Part shown: piece after piece, positions 33,910-43,675 of the stretch
Position numbering within the stretch: the first letter of the stretch is position 1
How the letters are laid out: the number at the start of each line of letters is the position of its first letter
DNA from: PALSA-607 sp036501485
GTDB taxonomy: Bacteria > Actinomycetota > Actinomycetes > Acidothermales > Acidothermaceae
Length of the DNA stretch: 64,000 nucleotides
Assembly: GCA_036501485.1 (NCBI GenBank)
Contig: DASYAG010000056.1
Location: 1 to 64,000 of the forward strand
Direction: 5' to 3'
Notes under the pieces: model-generated
The model's input: only the letters and a program-made list of their open reading frames with translations
Database searches by the model: none
Told to the model about the DNA's origin: nothing
Made by a program: the position numbers and the translations under genes

Positions 33910-34774
33910 GACTGTGGCCGTTATCCCGGGCCCGCAGCAGGAGCGTCGTGGGGTGCTTGCACGCATACCTTCGGCGGCAGTGACTACCGGGTTGGTCGTG
34001 CTCATTCCGCTGATGTTGCTGCCCGTTGTGTGGATCGTCGTGCAGTCCGTACTCGGTCGCGGCCAGGCACTCCGGTTGCCGCCCGTCTGGCTCTCAACGA
34101 ACCCGACACTTCACAATTACGCACAGGTATTCAGCTTGGCTCCGTTCGTGACCTTTTTCGTTAACAGCATCAAGATCACGTCTATCGTGACTGTGGGCTC
34201 GCTGATAACCAGCTCACTCGCGGCCTACGCGTTTGCCAGACTAAAGTTCCCCGGCCGCGATGCTCTCTTCATTGGCTTTCTTGCCGCACTGATGATTCCA
34301 AACCAAGTAACAGCCGCACCCACGTACATCCTCATGCACCATCTAAAGCTGTCGTCGAGCCAAGCCGCTGTGTGGCTGCCCGGACTCGTGAACGTGTTCG
34401 GCATCTTTCTCTTGCGCCAGTTCTTCCAGGGCATCCCTCGCGACCTAGAAGACGCGGCCCGACTCGACGGCCTTGGGACGCTCAGGATCCTTTGGCGGAT
34501 CATCTTGCCGTTATCGAAGCCGGCGTTGGCAGCGCTTGCGATCCTGATTGCCGCGACGACCTGGAACGACTACTTCTGGCCGAGCATCTACCTGACCAAC
34601 CGGAGCCAGATGACGCTGCCCCTTGGCATCGTTTCTCTAAAGGGCGAGTACCAGCAGGGCTCACCCGTAGTAATCTTCGCGGCAATATCGCTGACCGTGT
34701 TGCCGCTGCTCATCGTGTTCCTGTTCGCTCAACGGGCGATTACCACCAGCCTGGCGATGACGGGCTTCAAGTAG
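33893..34774 (+). CDS. Sugar ABC transporter permease (MalG/UgpE type)
   Basis: A 293-aa second permease subunit. Helix 1 is LVVLIPLMLLPVVWIVVQSV, and the EAA loop is DLEDAARLDGLGTLRILWRIILPLSKPALA, matching MalG-like proteins. The ATG at 33893 has GGTGGG 6 bases upstream and lies inside the end of the previous gene, indicating coupling. It ends 143 bases before the binding protein gene. Together with the first permease it forms the membrane channel for the sugar. Confidence 0.9.
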   Translation: MTSATRTVAVIPGPQQERRGVLARIPSAAVTTGLVVLIPLMLLPVVWIVVQSVLGRGQALRLPPVWLSTNPTLHNYAQVFSLAPFVTFFVNSIKITSIVTVGSLITSSLAAYAFARLKFPGRDALFIGFLAALMIPNQVTAAPTYILMHHLKLSSSQAAVWLPGLVNVFGIFLLRQFFQGIPRDLEDAARLDGLGTLRILWRIILPLSKPALAALAILIAATTWNDYFWPSIYLTNRSQMTLPLGIVSLKGEYQQGSPVVIFAAISLTVLPLLIVFLFAQRAITTSLAMTGFK

Positions 34775-34917
34775 TCCAAAGACGGAAGGAGTATGTTCGT
34801 CACAAGCGAGAAAACGATTTCACACATCCGCAGCACGTGGTGTCAAATACCGAGTTCGACCAGTCCAACCCCTACGAAGAGATTTCAGCCGCAGACCCGA
34901 CAGAGAGATGGAGCATC

Positions 34918-36384
34918 GTGATCACACGTCGCCAGTTCATTTCGGCCACAGGTTTAGGAGCGGCAGCACTGGCTGCAACGCCATTGCTCGACGCATGTAG
35001 CTCGAGCGCGTCGAAGGCAGCATCTGCAACGACATCGTCGGCAGCCACCTCGGCGTCGGCGGCATCGTCGTCGGCCAGTGCACCGTCGGCGGTCGCGTCC
35101 GCGGCCGCGTCGTCCGCAGTCGCGTCGTCCGCGGCCGCATCGGCACCTACCGGTTCGCTCGCAGCTTCGAACATCACCGGCCACGTCTCATGTGCGTTCT
35201 TCGGCGCGGCCGACATTGTCAAAGCGTGGACGCCCATCTTCGCCGACTTCCAAAAGTCCTACCCGGGCATCACCCTGGAGGTAGTCCCGGTCAACGCGAC
35301 GGACTGGACGTCCTACGCCGACTCCGTGATCCTGCAGATGGCCGGCGGCAAGATCTTCGACGTCGTGCAGGCACCAGTCAACATTCAGCAGTTGTTCGCC
35401 GGCAAGAACGTGTTGCTGCCGCTCGATGACTTTCTGGCGCGGGACAAGGCCGAAATGGCCAGCTACTACCAGGATGAGAACGCGAACTTCTTCAAGTGGA
35501 CAACGGACATTGTGTCGCCCAAGGGCACCCCGACCTATTTCCTGCCGGCGGACTACAACACCCAGCTTTGTTGGATCAACACCAAGATGTTCCAGGATGC
35601 GGGTGTCCCGATCCCGACCAACGACTGGACTTGGGACGACTTGATGGCGGCCGGGAAGAAGATTTGCACCAAGCCCGGCACGTACCTCATCGACGTGGTG
35701 CCGAACTCGTTCGCCTTCGGTCCGTGGGCGTACACCAACGGCGGCACGCTCCTGAACGCGGACTGGACGAAGTCGACGATGACAGACCCGAAGACGGTCG
35801 AAGGCGTGGTGTTCGCGCAAAATCTATGCAAGCTCGGATACTCGCCCAAGCCGGGCGGCGCCTTCGATGATGTGACGGAGTTCTCTCAGGACAAGCTCGC
35901 GATCTTCGGTGCGGGCATGTGGTTGAACCCGAGCCTCAAGACGGCCGGTGCGGCTGGCAAAGCGAAGGTCGTCGCATGGCCGCACAAAACACAGCAGGGG
36001 ACGTCGGTCGGTTGGAATGCGTACCCGCTCGTCAAGAAGTCGCAGAACCAAGAGGCGGCGTGGGCCTTCTCGAAGTATCTGGTTTCGCAGCGCGCGGTTA
36101 CGAACTTGGCCGCGACCGGCCAGGCCTGCCCTGGCCTGAAGTCGGTGTTCTTCAGCGACACGCTGGCGACGGCTTGCCCCGAGCCGGGCATCTCCGAGTT
36201 GTGGAATTCCGTGGCTTATGCGACCCCGCTGCCGTCGCCGGTGGCAAGCGACGCGGTCACCGATGCCTTCGCGAAGACCTTGACGGAGGTGTTGTCGTCG
36301 TCGAGTGACCCGATGCCGCTTCTCACCGCATTGGACAAGCAGCTAAACACTCTCCTCGCTGGCGGCTCTAGCTCGGGTGGGTGA
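34918..36384 (+). CDS. Sugar ABC transporter substrate-binding lipoprotein (Tat-type signal)
   Basis: A 488-aa extracytoplasmic solute-binding protein. The N-terminus ITRRQFISATGLGAAALAAT is a twin-arginine signal and ends in LLDAC, a lipobox, so it is likely a Tat-exported lipoprotein. A 55-residue Ser/Ala-rich linker follows, then the binding domain (HVSCAFFGAADIVKAWTPIF, KIFDVVQAPVNIQQLF, DVVPNSFAFGPWAYTNGGTLL) of the extracellular sugar-binding (family 1) type. The GTG at 34918 is chosen for the TRRQF motif and GGAG just upstream. The ligand is unknown; the neighbouring glycosidases suggest an oligosaccharide or glycoside. The 34775-34917 gap has a strong GGAAGGAG but no convincing gene. 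Confidence 0.88.
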   Translation: MITRRQFISATGLGAAALAATPLLDACSSSASKAASATTSSAATSASAASSSASAPSAVASAAASSAVASSAAASAPTGSLAASNITGHVSCAFFGAADIVKAWTPIFADFQKSYPGITLEVVPVNATDWTSYADSVILQMAGGKIFDVVQAPVNIQQLFAGKNVLLPLDDFLARDKAEMASYYQDENANFFKWTTDIVSPKGTPTYFLPADYNTQLCWINTKMFQDAGVPIPTNDWTWDDLMAAGKKICTKPGTYLIDVVPNSFAFGPWAYTNGGTLLNADWTKSTMTDPKTVEGVVFAQNLCKLGYSPKPGGAFDDVTEFSQDKLAIFGAGMWLNPSLKTAGAAGKAKVVAWPHKTQQGTSVGWNAYPLVKKSQNQEAAWAFSKYLVSQRAVTNLAATGQACPGLKSVFFSDTLATACPEPGISELWNSVAYATPLPSPVASDAVTDAFAKTLTEVLSSSSDPMPLLTALDKQLNTLLAGGSSSGG

Positions 36385-36394
36385 ACATTGCGGG

Positions 36395-36420
36395 GGCGCC
36401 CCCGAATCCTCGGGGGCGCC
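36395..36420 (+). terminator. 11-bp GC hairpin after the binding-protein gene
   Basis: GGCGCCCCCGA, loop ATCC, then the exact reverse complement, beginning 10 bases after the stop. No T-run follows, as is usual in actinobacteria. It may partly terminate transcription between the importer and the glycosidase genes, giving less enzyme than binding protein. Confidence 0.65.
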
Positions 36421-36510
36421 GCCGTGCGTCGCATGCGCGTTCTCGATGCGTCGGCCGCGGAGGGTTAACGTCGCTGGTAGGCACCTATCGCGTCGGATCG
36501 GAGCAATCGA

Positions 36511-37590
36511 ATGACGTCGAGTTACGGAGACTTCGGCAGCAGCCTTCGGGATCTGCCTCGCCTTCGGTCGTCGCGCCGAAAGCGCGAGTCCAGCTGGGAT
36601 CGGACCGGCGGAAACGATGACCGGCTCACGGTGCAGCCGGGAGAGACGGTCGAACTCGCGTCGATTACTGGCCCGGGCAACATCCAGCACATCTGGATGA
36701 CGGTCGCACCGGTTTATCGCGATCAACCCGACGTCGTGGAGGCGGACTACCTTCGGCGACTCGTGCTGCGCATGACGTGGGACGGCGAGGGCAACCCGAG
36801 CGTCTTGGTGCCGCTTGGCGACTTTTTCGGAGTAGGACACGCACGCACGACCAACTTCGTCTCAGCGCCTCTGCAGATGAGCCCGCAAGACGGCAAAGGC
36901 TTCAACTGCTGGTTTCAGATGCCATTCGCCGCTGGCGCCAAGATTGAGCTGATCAGCGAGATGGCCGTGCTACCGATGTTCGTCTACTACTACATCGACT
37001 ACGAGGTCTTTGAGCAGGCCGACCCGGAGCTCGGATATTTTCACGCCCAGTGGCGTCGCGAGAACCCAACGCATGGGCTGGGCGACGAGGCACAAGGCAA
37101 CCGCGCGTTCCAAGTCGAGGGCGTCAACCTCGACGGGCACGAGAACTACGTGATTCTCGAAGCCGAAGGTCGCGGCCACTATGTCGGCTGCATCTTGAGC
37201 ATTCGAAACCTGCGGGACACCTCGCAGTGGAACTGGTACGGCGAGGGCGACGACATGATCTTCATTGACGGAGAACAGTTCCCGCCGTCGTTACACGGCA
37301 CCGGCACTGAGGACTACTTCAACACCGCGTGGTGTCCGGCCGAGACGTACTCGGCGCCCTACCACGGCATCACCTTGGCGGGCGGCGAGAACTGGAGCGG
37401 TGAGCTCTCGATGTATCGGTTCCACATCGAAGATCCCGTCACGTTCACGCGTTCGATTCGGGTCACGATTGAGCACGGGCACGCCAATGGCCGATCAGAC
37501 GACTATTCCTCCGTCGCATTCTGGTATCAGACGCTGCCCGCGAAGGCCTTCTCGCTCGCGCCGGTCGAGGAACGAGTGCCGTTCCGGTGA
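36511..37590 (+). CDS. GH172 (DUF2961) glycoside hydrolase
   Basis: A 359-aa enzyme of the DUF2961 family, now glycoside hydrolase family 172. Known members cleave furanosides such as difructose anhydride, alpha-D-arabinofuranosides and alpha-D-fructofuranosides. Signature blocks: PLGDFFGVGHARTTNFVSAPLQM, FNCWFQMPFAAGAKIELISE, HGTGTEDYFNTAWCPAETYSAPYHG and MYRFHIEDPVTFTRSIRVTIEHG. The GTEDYF block holds the acidic residue used in catalysis. There is no signal peptide, so it acts in the cytoplasm on imported material. ATG at 36511 follows GGAGC; the stop overlaps the next start as GTGA, so the two glycosidases are translationally coupled. Confidence 0.85.
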   Translation: MTSSYGDFGSSLRDLPRLRSSRRKRESSWDRTGGNDDRLTVQPGETVELASITGPGNIQHIWMTVAPVYRDQPDVVEADYLRRLVLRMTWDGEGNPSVLVPLGDFFGVGHARTTNFVSAPLQMSPQDGKGFNCWFQMPFAAGAKIELISEMAVLPMFVYYYIDYEVFEQADPELGYFHAQWRRENPTHGLGDEAQGNRAFQVEGVNLDGHENYVILEAEGRGHYVGCILSIRNLRDTSQWNWYGEGDDMIFIDGEQFPPSLHGTGTEDYFNTAWCPAETYSAPYHGITLAGGENWSGELSMYRFHIEDPVTFTRSIRVTIEHGHANGRSDDYSSVAFWYQTLPAKAFSLAPVEERVPFR

Positions 37591-40214
37591 CGAGGTACTC
37601 CGGCGACAGTCGTCGCATGGTTGCTATGCCCCTAGGCGGTATCGGCACAGGCAATGTGTCGATCGGCGGGAATGGCGCACTCAAGCAGTGGCAGATCTGT
37701 AATCAGGGCAACCACCTGGGCGCCGTCCCGCAGTCATTCTTTGGTCTTCGCATTTCGTCATTGGAACCGCCAAAGTCTGAGCGGCGCATTCTTCAGGCTG
37801 GTCCGATAGCGGCTCATCCCGAGCCGGCGCCAGAGGTCAATGACCAGTTGGACGCTGCCGGGGAGTTCCGTCGCGACTTCATGTGGCCGCACGTGGCAGG
37901 GACGACGTTTGAGGGCGCGTATCCGTTCGCGCGCGTCGAGTACGAAGACGACTGGCCGATCGACGTGCGGCTCGAGGCCTACACGCCGTTTGTTCCGTTG
38001 GACGCGGGTGCGTCTGGCCTGCCGCTCGTGAGCTGTACCTTCACGATGACCAACCGTTTCAGTAGCGACGTTCTTGGTTGGCTACTTGGCACCCTGCAGA
38101 ACGTGGTTGGTTGGGATGGCGCGGCGCCGATACGAGATGCGCACTGCGCCATTCTCGGCGGCAACCACAACCGGGCTGCGTCGGTGGCTGACGGAACCGC
38201 GATCCTGATGGGCAATGACTCGCTCGAGCCGACCGATCGGGGCGCGGGCTCGATGGCGCTCTGGACGTCGGCGACCGCATATGCGCTGCCGCAGTTCAAC
38301 GACGCCGATACCGCGCTTGCGTTGGTCGATTCGTTGAAGCTGCTGACACCCGTCGTCCTCGAAGACTGGAGCCCGGCTGCGGTGAGCCGCGCGGTCGCAG
38401 CCCTTCGCCCGCCCGTGCATTTGCCGGTCGGACCGAGCGCCGCCGGTACGACGTGGGCGGGCGGCTTGGCGGTACCGATCCACTTGAAACCTGGCGAGAG
38501 CACGACCGTCGAAATTGTCTACGCCTGGCATTTTCCGAACAGGTACGCAGACTTCGACCGGTTCGGCGACTCCGACGATCCTGATGCCGAACCGACGTGG
38601 ATCGGCAATCACTACGCGACGGCCCACGCAGCTGCCGAAGACGTTGTGCGTTACTACGCGAGCCGTCGCGGCGAACTACGTCACGCATCTTCGGCGTGGC
38701 CCGATGTGTTGTACAACAGCACGCTGCCGCCCGCTCTCATCGAGACACTTGCTACCCAGCCGTCACTGGTCCGCAGCCCAACTACCTTCCGCAGCGCAGA
38801 CGGCAAGTTCTTCGGTTTCGAGGGCGTACTCGGGGAGTCCACGCGCAATTGGAACGGCAACATCGGTGGGTCGTGCCCGTTGAACTGCACGCACGTCTGG
38901 AACTACGAACAGGCTGTCTCACGGCTTTTTCCCGAACTCGACCGGTCGATGCGCGAGACCGACTGGGATGTGCTGCAGGCACCCGAGGGCTACCTGCCAC
39001 ATCGCGTCCAGTTCCCGCTCGACGGGCCACAACTGCACGGCCGGCCAATTGGCGGGCCGACCAGACCGGCGCTCGACGGGATGCTGGGGACGATTCTCAA
39101 GACGTACCGGGAGGTGCGTCAGGGGGCCGGAGCTGATTGGCTGGAACGCTACCTGCCGCACGCTCGCCGGCTCATGGACTACGTATCCAGAACGTGGGAT
39201 GTATCAGGCACCGGCGTGCTCACCGGCGACCAACCGGTGACCCACGACATCAGCCTGCAGGGCGCGAACATGTATGTCGGCGCGATCTGGCTGGCGGCGT
39301 TGCGGGCGATGCAGGAGATGTGCGCGCTGGTAGGTGCGGCCGACGACGCAGTTCGCTATGGCCGCACTTTTCTACAGGCAAGTGCGAGCTATGACGAGTT
39401 GCTCTGGAACGGGGAGTATTACTCGCAGCAATCGCAGGGTTCGGCGTTTGACTTCGGTTCGGGCTGCCTCACCGATCAACTCTTCGGGCAATCGTGGGCA
39501 CACCAACTCGACCTCGGCTACCTGCTGCCTGTCGACCACGTGCAGACAGCACTTCGCTCGATTACGCAGTACAACATGCGTCACGGATTCCGCGACTTCC
39601 ATCATGGTTACCGAGTCTTCGCCGACGCAGACGACAGCGGCTTGCTGATTTGCACGTGGCCGCACGGTGGCCGGCCCGAGATTCCGATCCGCTACTCCGA
39701 TGAGGTGTGGACTGGAGTTGAGTACCAGGTCGCGGCGCACTGCCTGTTCGAAGGCATGGTCACCGAGGGACTTGCCATCCTGGCGGCGGTGCGCGCACGT
39801 TATGACGGCACCCGGCGCAATCCCTACAACGAGATCGAATGCGGTGACCACTACTCACGTGCGATGGCCGGATGGGGCGCACTCGATGCGTACACCGGCG
39901 CGTCATACGACGCCGCAACTGGTTCGTTGCGTCTCGGACGTCGCGCGAGCCGCTATCCGTTGTTCGCTGGACCCATGTGGGGCGAAGTCGTCGTCGACGA
40001 TCAGACCCTAAGTTTCCGATGCCTTGGTGGATCCGCACCTTTGAGGTCGATCGACGTGACCGACGCGCGCATAGCAGCGGTGGCGTTGTCCGGCCGCCCG
40101 ACGGCACTCGTCGAGCCCGCATCCCCGGTGGGCGTTTCGCTCAGCGAGCCAACCGTGGTCTCTAGCGGTTCGACGATTCTTGTCCGGCTTGGAGCGAGCC
40201 CAGCAAGCCAGTAG
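37587..40214 (+). CDS. GH116 glycoside hydrolase (GBA2/DUF608-like)
   Basis: An 875-aa enzyme of GH116, which includes beta-glucosidases, beta-xylosidases and glucosylceramidases. The N-terminal domain begins RRMVAMPLGGIGTGNVSIGGNGALKQWQICNQGN, the typical 'PLGGiGtG.i...G' start. The catalytic domain has GSCPLNCTHVWNYEQAVSRLFPELDRSMRETDW and, near the end, YNEIECGDHYSRAMAGWGALDAYTGASYD. No signal peptide, so it is cytoplasmic. It is coupled to GH172 by GTGA. Its last 53 bases overlap the convergent GGDEF-EAL gene. Substrate not determinable; pairing with a furanosidase suggests a mixed or branched glycoside. Confidence 0.85.
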   Translation: MTRYSGDSRRMVAMPLGGIGTGNVSIGGNGALKQWQICNQGNHLGAVPQSFFGLRISSLEPPKSERRILQAGPIAAHPEPAPEVNDQLDAAGEFRRDFMWPHVAGTTFEGAYPFARVEYEDDWPIDVRLEAYTPFVPLDAGASGLPLVSCTFTMTNRFSSDVLGWLLGTLQNVVGWDGAAPIRDAHCAILGGNHNRAASVADGTAILMGNDSLEPTDRGAGSMALWTSATAYALPQFNDADTALALVDSLKLLTPVVLEDWSPAAVSRAVAALRPPVHLPVGPSAAGTTWAGGLAVPIHLKPGESTTVEIVYAWHFPNRYADFDRFGDSDDPDAEPTWIGNHYATAHAAAEDVVRYYASRRGELRHASSAWPDVLYNSTLPPALIETLATQPSLVRSPTTFRSADGKFFGFEGVLGESTRNWNGNIGGSCPLNCTHVWNYEQAVSRLFPELDRSMRETDWDVLQAPEGYLPHRVQFPLDGPQLHGRPIGGPTRPALDGMLGTILKTYREVRQGAGADWLERYLPHARRLMDYVSRTWDVSGTGVLTGDQPVTHDISLQGANMYVGAIWLAALRAMQEMCALVGAADDAVRYGRTFLQASASYDELLWNGEYYSQQSQGSAFDFGSGCLTDQLFGQSWAHQLDLGYLLPVDHVQTALRSITQYNMRHGFRDFHHGYRVFADADDSGLLICTWPHGGRPEIPIRYSDEVWTGVEYQVAAHCLFEGMVTEGLAILAAVRARYDGTRRNPYNEIECGDHYSRAMAGWGALDAYTGASYDAATGSLRLGRRASRYPLFAGPMWGEVVVDDQTLSFRCLGGSAPLRSIDVTDARIAAVALSGRPTALVEPASPVGVSLSEPTVVSSGSTILVRLGASPASQ

Positions 40215-43200
40215 CGATCTCGTGGCGGTTCTTGCCGAGGCTCTTCGCCTTGTACATAGCGGCGCCGGCTTGCGCGAGAACGTCTTCGACATCGTCGCCG
40301 GCGTGAGCGAATGCGAGCCCGATACTGACGGTCACGGCGTACTCGTGCCCATCGAAATCGATAGGCACTGCGAGCGCGGCCTCGATGCGTTCGGCGAGCT
40401 GCACGGCATAAGCGCGGACGTCGATTGGCGCGCCACCGGGGCCGGCCCAGGTACGCGACGATGGCTCGACGATCACTACGAAGCCGTCGCCGCCAACACG
40501 CGCCGCGGTGTCTTCTGCGCGCAGGGTGGCAAGAAGTCGCGTCGCGGTCGCCTCGAGTACGGCATCGCCCGCTTCATGACCGCCGTCCTCGTTGACGGCC
40601 TTGAATCCGTCGAGGTCGCAGAAAAGTACGGCGAGCTCGTGGCCGCTGCGGTTTGATCGGGCAAGCGTCTTGCTCAGACGGTCCGTGAGCAGGGTTCGAT
40701 TTGGCAGGCCGGTGAGGGAGTCGTGTAGGGCCGCGTCGGCGAGCTGCTGCTCGATCTGCACGAGTTCGGTGACGTCACTGGCGACGCCAAGAAGCTGCGT
40801 CACCACGCCTGCGGAGTTGCGCGCGAACGGTGTGACGCTGCGGGCGAACCAGCGATACAGGTCGTCCTGCACACGTATTCGATAGCGGATCCGTACGACC
40901 TCGCCGTTCAGCAGGTCTTGAGCTGCCATGTTCTGTTCGCGGACCCTAAAGCGATCCTCAGGGTGCACAAGCCTGTCAATCGTGTTGTCTGCGAGTTCCT
41001 TCATCTGTTGATCGGTGTACCCAAACTCGATGAGGTTTCTCGACGACCACAAGTTGCGGTTTGTCACCGAGTCGGCGATGAAGATGACGTCAGGACTGGC
41101 GGCAAGAACCGCATCGTGGAACGCAGCGCTCTCGTCGAGTTCTGACTCGCGCTGGCGCAACAACGTGATGTCGTGCATGGTGCCGACTGCGCCGACGATC
41201 TCACCCGTTGTATCGCGCAGCGGCATGCCTGTAGTGATTACCCGTGTCGCCTTCATGCCGGCCGGCGCGATGATCATCTCGGTCTTCGACGTGACGCCAT
41301 CGCGGAACGCTCGCACCATGGCGTTGTTCTCGATCGAAAGAGGTGTCACGCCATCGAGCTCGAAGAGGTCGTCTTTCAGCTGCAAGAGTTGGTCTGAGTC
41401 GGGCTCGACGTCGGGGTCAAGATCGTGCCACAAGCGTGCCGTCCGATTGATGACTGTCACGTTGCCGGTTGTGTCGCACGTGAGAATTCCGGCCCCCGCG
41501 TTGTCGAGCAGCGAATCCGTGAACATCTGGTTGGTGGCCAGCTCGAGGCTCGCGGCGGCGGCGTTCTGTTGTGCCGCTTCCAAGTCACTGATGTCGACCA
41601 TCATCCCGACCATGCGATAGACCGCGCCGGAAGCGTGTCGAACGACGGCGACGCTGATGAGCACCGTCAGCGGCGTCCCGTCTTTACGGCTGTAGACGCG
41701 TCGAGCCGTGTATCCGGTGCCCTGTGAAAGCGCGGCCATGCTTCGCGCCTGACCTGCTCGGTCGGCTGGGTCGATCAGCATCGTGGCCGGGCGCCCGATC
41801 AGTTCGTCACGTTGGTAGCCGAGCATCGCGCATGCCCTCGGATTGACCGCGACGATGGTGGCGTCGGGCCGTGCTTCCAAAATCCCGATAGGGGCGAGCG
41901 TGAATAACGCGCGGAAGCGCTCCTCACTGGCCCGCAATGCCGCGGCGGGCGAGGTGGCCTCGCCAAGATCTCGTTCTGCGAGGACGGCGTCGCTGACACG
42001 CCGCGTCGGTGTTGCCGCTATCGGTGTGGGTACAGCGTCCTCGCGAGCGAGACGCCATGCGTCAAAAACGTCGACGGGCGCGGGCCGCGCGATGAAGTAG
42101 CCCTGTGCGACTTCGCAACCGAAGCCGCGCAGAGTCGCGAGTGCCTCGGCGGTCTCGACGCCTTCGGCAACAATGTTCAATCCGAGGTTCTGCCCGAGTT
42201 CGATGACGCTGCGAACGATGAGCGCATCGCGCGCATCCGACGCCATCGTCATGACGAAAGAGCGGTCGATCTTCAGCTCGTCGACTGGCAAAGTCTTCAA
42301 CTGGCTGAGGCTCGTGTAGCCGGCACCGAAGTCGTCGATCGACAGCCGGATGTTGAGCTCTGAAAGGCTCTGCAGAATCCGACGGGCGCGCACCGGGTCG
42401 AGCGTGATCGCCGACTCGGTGACTTCGAGTTCGAGCAGTGACGCGGGCACGCCGTGTGTCGCGAGTAAGTCGGCCACCTCCGTAGGGAGGTTCTCATCAA
42501 GAAGGTTGCGACCGGACAGGTTCACCGACACCGGCAATGGCATACCCTGGTCTGCCCAGCTGCGGGCCTGCGCGAGCGCCGAGTCGAGCACGTAGCTCGT
42601 GAACGGGCCGATGAGGTTGGTGTGTTCGGCTGTCGGAATGAACGCATCAGGAAACAGCAACCCCAGTGTCGGATGCTGCCAGCGGGCGAGTGCTTCGACA
42701 CCGACTACCTCGCCACTCGCGACATCGATCTTGGGTTGGTAGTGCAACACGATCTCGTGCATTTCCAACGCGCGGCGCAGATCGCCCAACAATGCCAGTC
42801 GGACTGGTGAGTAGTCGTCGACTTCCTTGCTGTAGGCGAAGACACCGACGTTGCGAGTCTTCGCGACATACATCGCAACGTCCGCGTGCTGCAGCAGCGT
42901 CGTCGCGTCCGTGCCGTGTTCACCTGACAGCACGACGCCGATGCTCGCGTCGACATCGAGCTCGACACCCTCGACATTGAAGGACGCTTCCAACGCGCGT
43001 TGGAGATTCTCGGCGATCTCGTTCGCCGCATTGAGGTTACTGACGTTTGGCAACAGGACGGCAAATTCGTCGCCGCCGATGCGAGCAACGGTGTCAGCGT
43101 CGTCGACTACCGCAGCAAATCGACGTCCGATCTGAATCAGTAATTTGTCGCCGTAGTTGTGCCCGAACGTGTCGTTGATTTCCTTGAATCGGTCGAGGTC

Positions 43201-43596
43201 AATCAGCAGAAGTCCGGTCACCGCGCCCGACTCCGATGCCGCGTGAAGGGCAGCTTCGAGGCGGTCGACCAATAGCGAGCGGTTCGCAAGCGCGGTAAGT
43301 GGGTCGTGTAGGGAGCGCTCGAGGGCCACGGCTCGTTCGGCCTTGAGCACCCGGCGGTAACCGCGAATGAGGCCGGCCAAGACGGCGGCGAGGATTAGCC
43401 CGAGGCCGAAGATGGCGAGATCGGTGAGCAGGGTGACATGCGACGACCACACGGCGAACGCGATGACGCCGACCAAGATCACGATTAGCGCGAGCGCGAC
43501 GATGCGACCGCGTCGTGCAATGCGGCGGTCGAGTTCCGGTGACGAGTCTCGCGAACGCGACGGCGGGGTCTGGGCAGCGCGTGAGAGACCGTTCAC
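40162..43596 (-). CDS. Membrane GGDEF-EAL-PAS-PAS-degenerate GGDEF protein
   Basis: A 1144-aa signalling protein. Two membrane helices lie at about 32-50 and 58-78. The first GGDEF domain (about 95-255) keeps GGDEF at 174-178 but lacks an arginine for the RxxD inhibitory site. The EAL domain (about 270-520) keeps EAL at 301-303 and IDDFGAGYTSLSQL. Then come PAS regions (RFRALFTLAPIGILEARPDATIVAVN; NRNLWSSRNLIEFGYTDQQMKEL) with PAC-type followers. A second GGDEF domain (about 960-1130) reads GGDGF (1035-1039), so the catalytic Glu position is changed. The order, with EAL in the middle and a dead cyclase at the end, is unusual. The end overlaps the GH116 gene. Confidence 0.9.
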   Translation of the reverse strand: MNGLSRAAQTPPSRSRDSSPELDRRIARRGRIVALALIVILVGVIAFAVWSSHVTLLTDLAIFGLGLILAAVLAGLIRGYRRVLKAERAVALERSLHDPLTALANRSLLVDRLEAALHAASESGAVTGLLLIDLDRFKEINDTFGHNYGDKLLIQIGRRFAAVVDDADTVARIGGDEFAVLLPNVSNLNAANEIAENLQRALEASFNVEGVELDVDASIGVVLSGEHGTDATTLLQHADVAMYVAKTRNVGVFAYSKEVDDYSPVRLALLGDLRRALEMHEIVLHYQPKIDVASGEVVGVEALARWQHPTLGLLFPDAFIPTAEHTNLIGPFTSYVLDSALAQARSWADQGMPLPVSVNLSGRNLLDENLPTEVADLLATHGVPASLLELEVTESAITLDPVRARRILQSLSELNIRLSIDDFGAGYTSLSQLKTLPVDELKIDRSFVMTMASDARDALIVRSVIELGQNLGLNIVAEGVETAEALATLRGFGCEVAQGYFIARPAPVDVFDAWRLAREDAVPTPIAATPTRRVSDAVLAERDLGEATSPAAALRASEERFRALFTLAPIGILEARPDATIVAVNPRACAMLGYQRDELIGRPATMLIDPADRAGQARSMAALSQGTGYTARRVYSRKDGTPLTVLISVAVVRHASGAVYRMVGMMVDISDLEAAQQNAAAASLELATNQMFTDSLLDNAGAGILTCDTTGNVTVINRTARLWHDLDPDVEPDSDQLLQLKDDLFELDGVTPLSIENNAMVRAFRDGVTSKTEMIIAPAGMKATRVITTGMPLRDTTGEIVGAVGTMHDITLLRQRESELDESAAFHDAVLAASPDVIFIADSVTNRNLWSSRNLIEFGYTDQQMKELADNTIDRLVHPEDRFRVREQNMAAQDLLNGEVVRIRYRIRVQDDLYRWFARSVTPFARNSAGVVTQLLGVASDVTELVQIEQQLADAALHDSLTGLPNRTLLTDRLSKTLARSNRSGHELAVLFCDLDGFKAVNEDGGHEAGDAVLEATATRLLATLRAEDTAARVGGDGFVVIVEPSSRTWAGPGGAPIDVRAYAVQLAERIEAALAVPIDFDGHEYAVTVSIGLAFAHAGDDVEDVLAQAGAAMYKAKSLGKNRHEIATGLLGSLQAGQESSNR

Positions 43597-43675
43597 CTAC
43601 GGCAATGCGGCGGGAAGCTCACTCCAACATCATCGACCTGTCGGCGCGGAATTGCAGTAAAAGTGCTGGTCGGAG

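Noticed and set aside
34793..34921. 42-aa ORF just before the sugar-binding protein, its TGA overlapping the GTG start
   Set aside because: GGAAGGAG is only one base from the ATG, too close to act well, and the peptide has no recognisable feature. It might serve translational coupling, but I do not list it as a gene.
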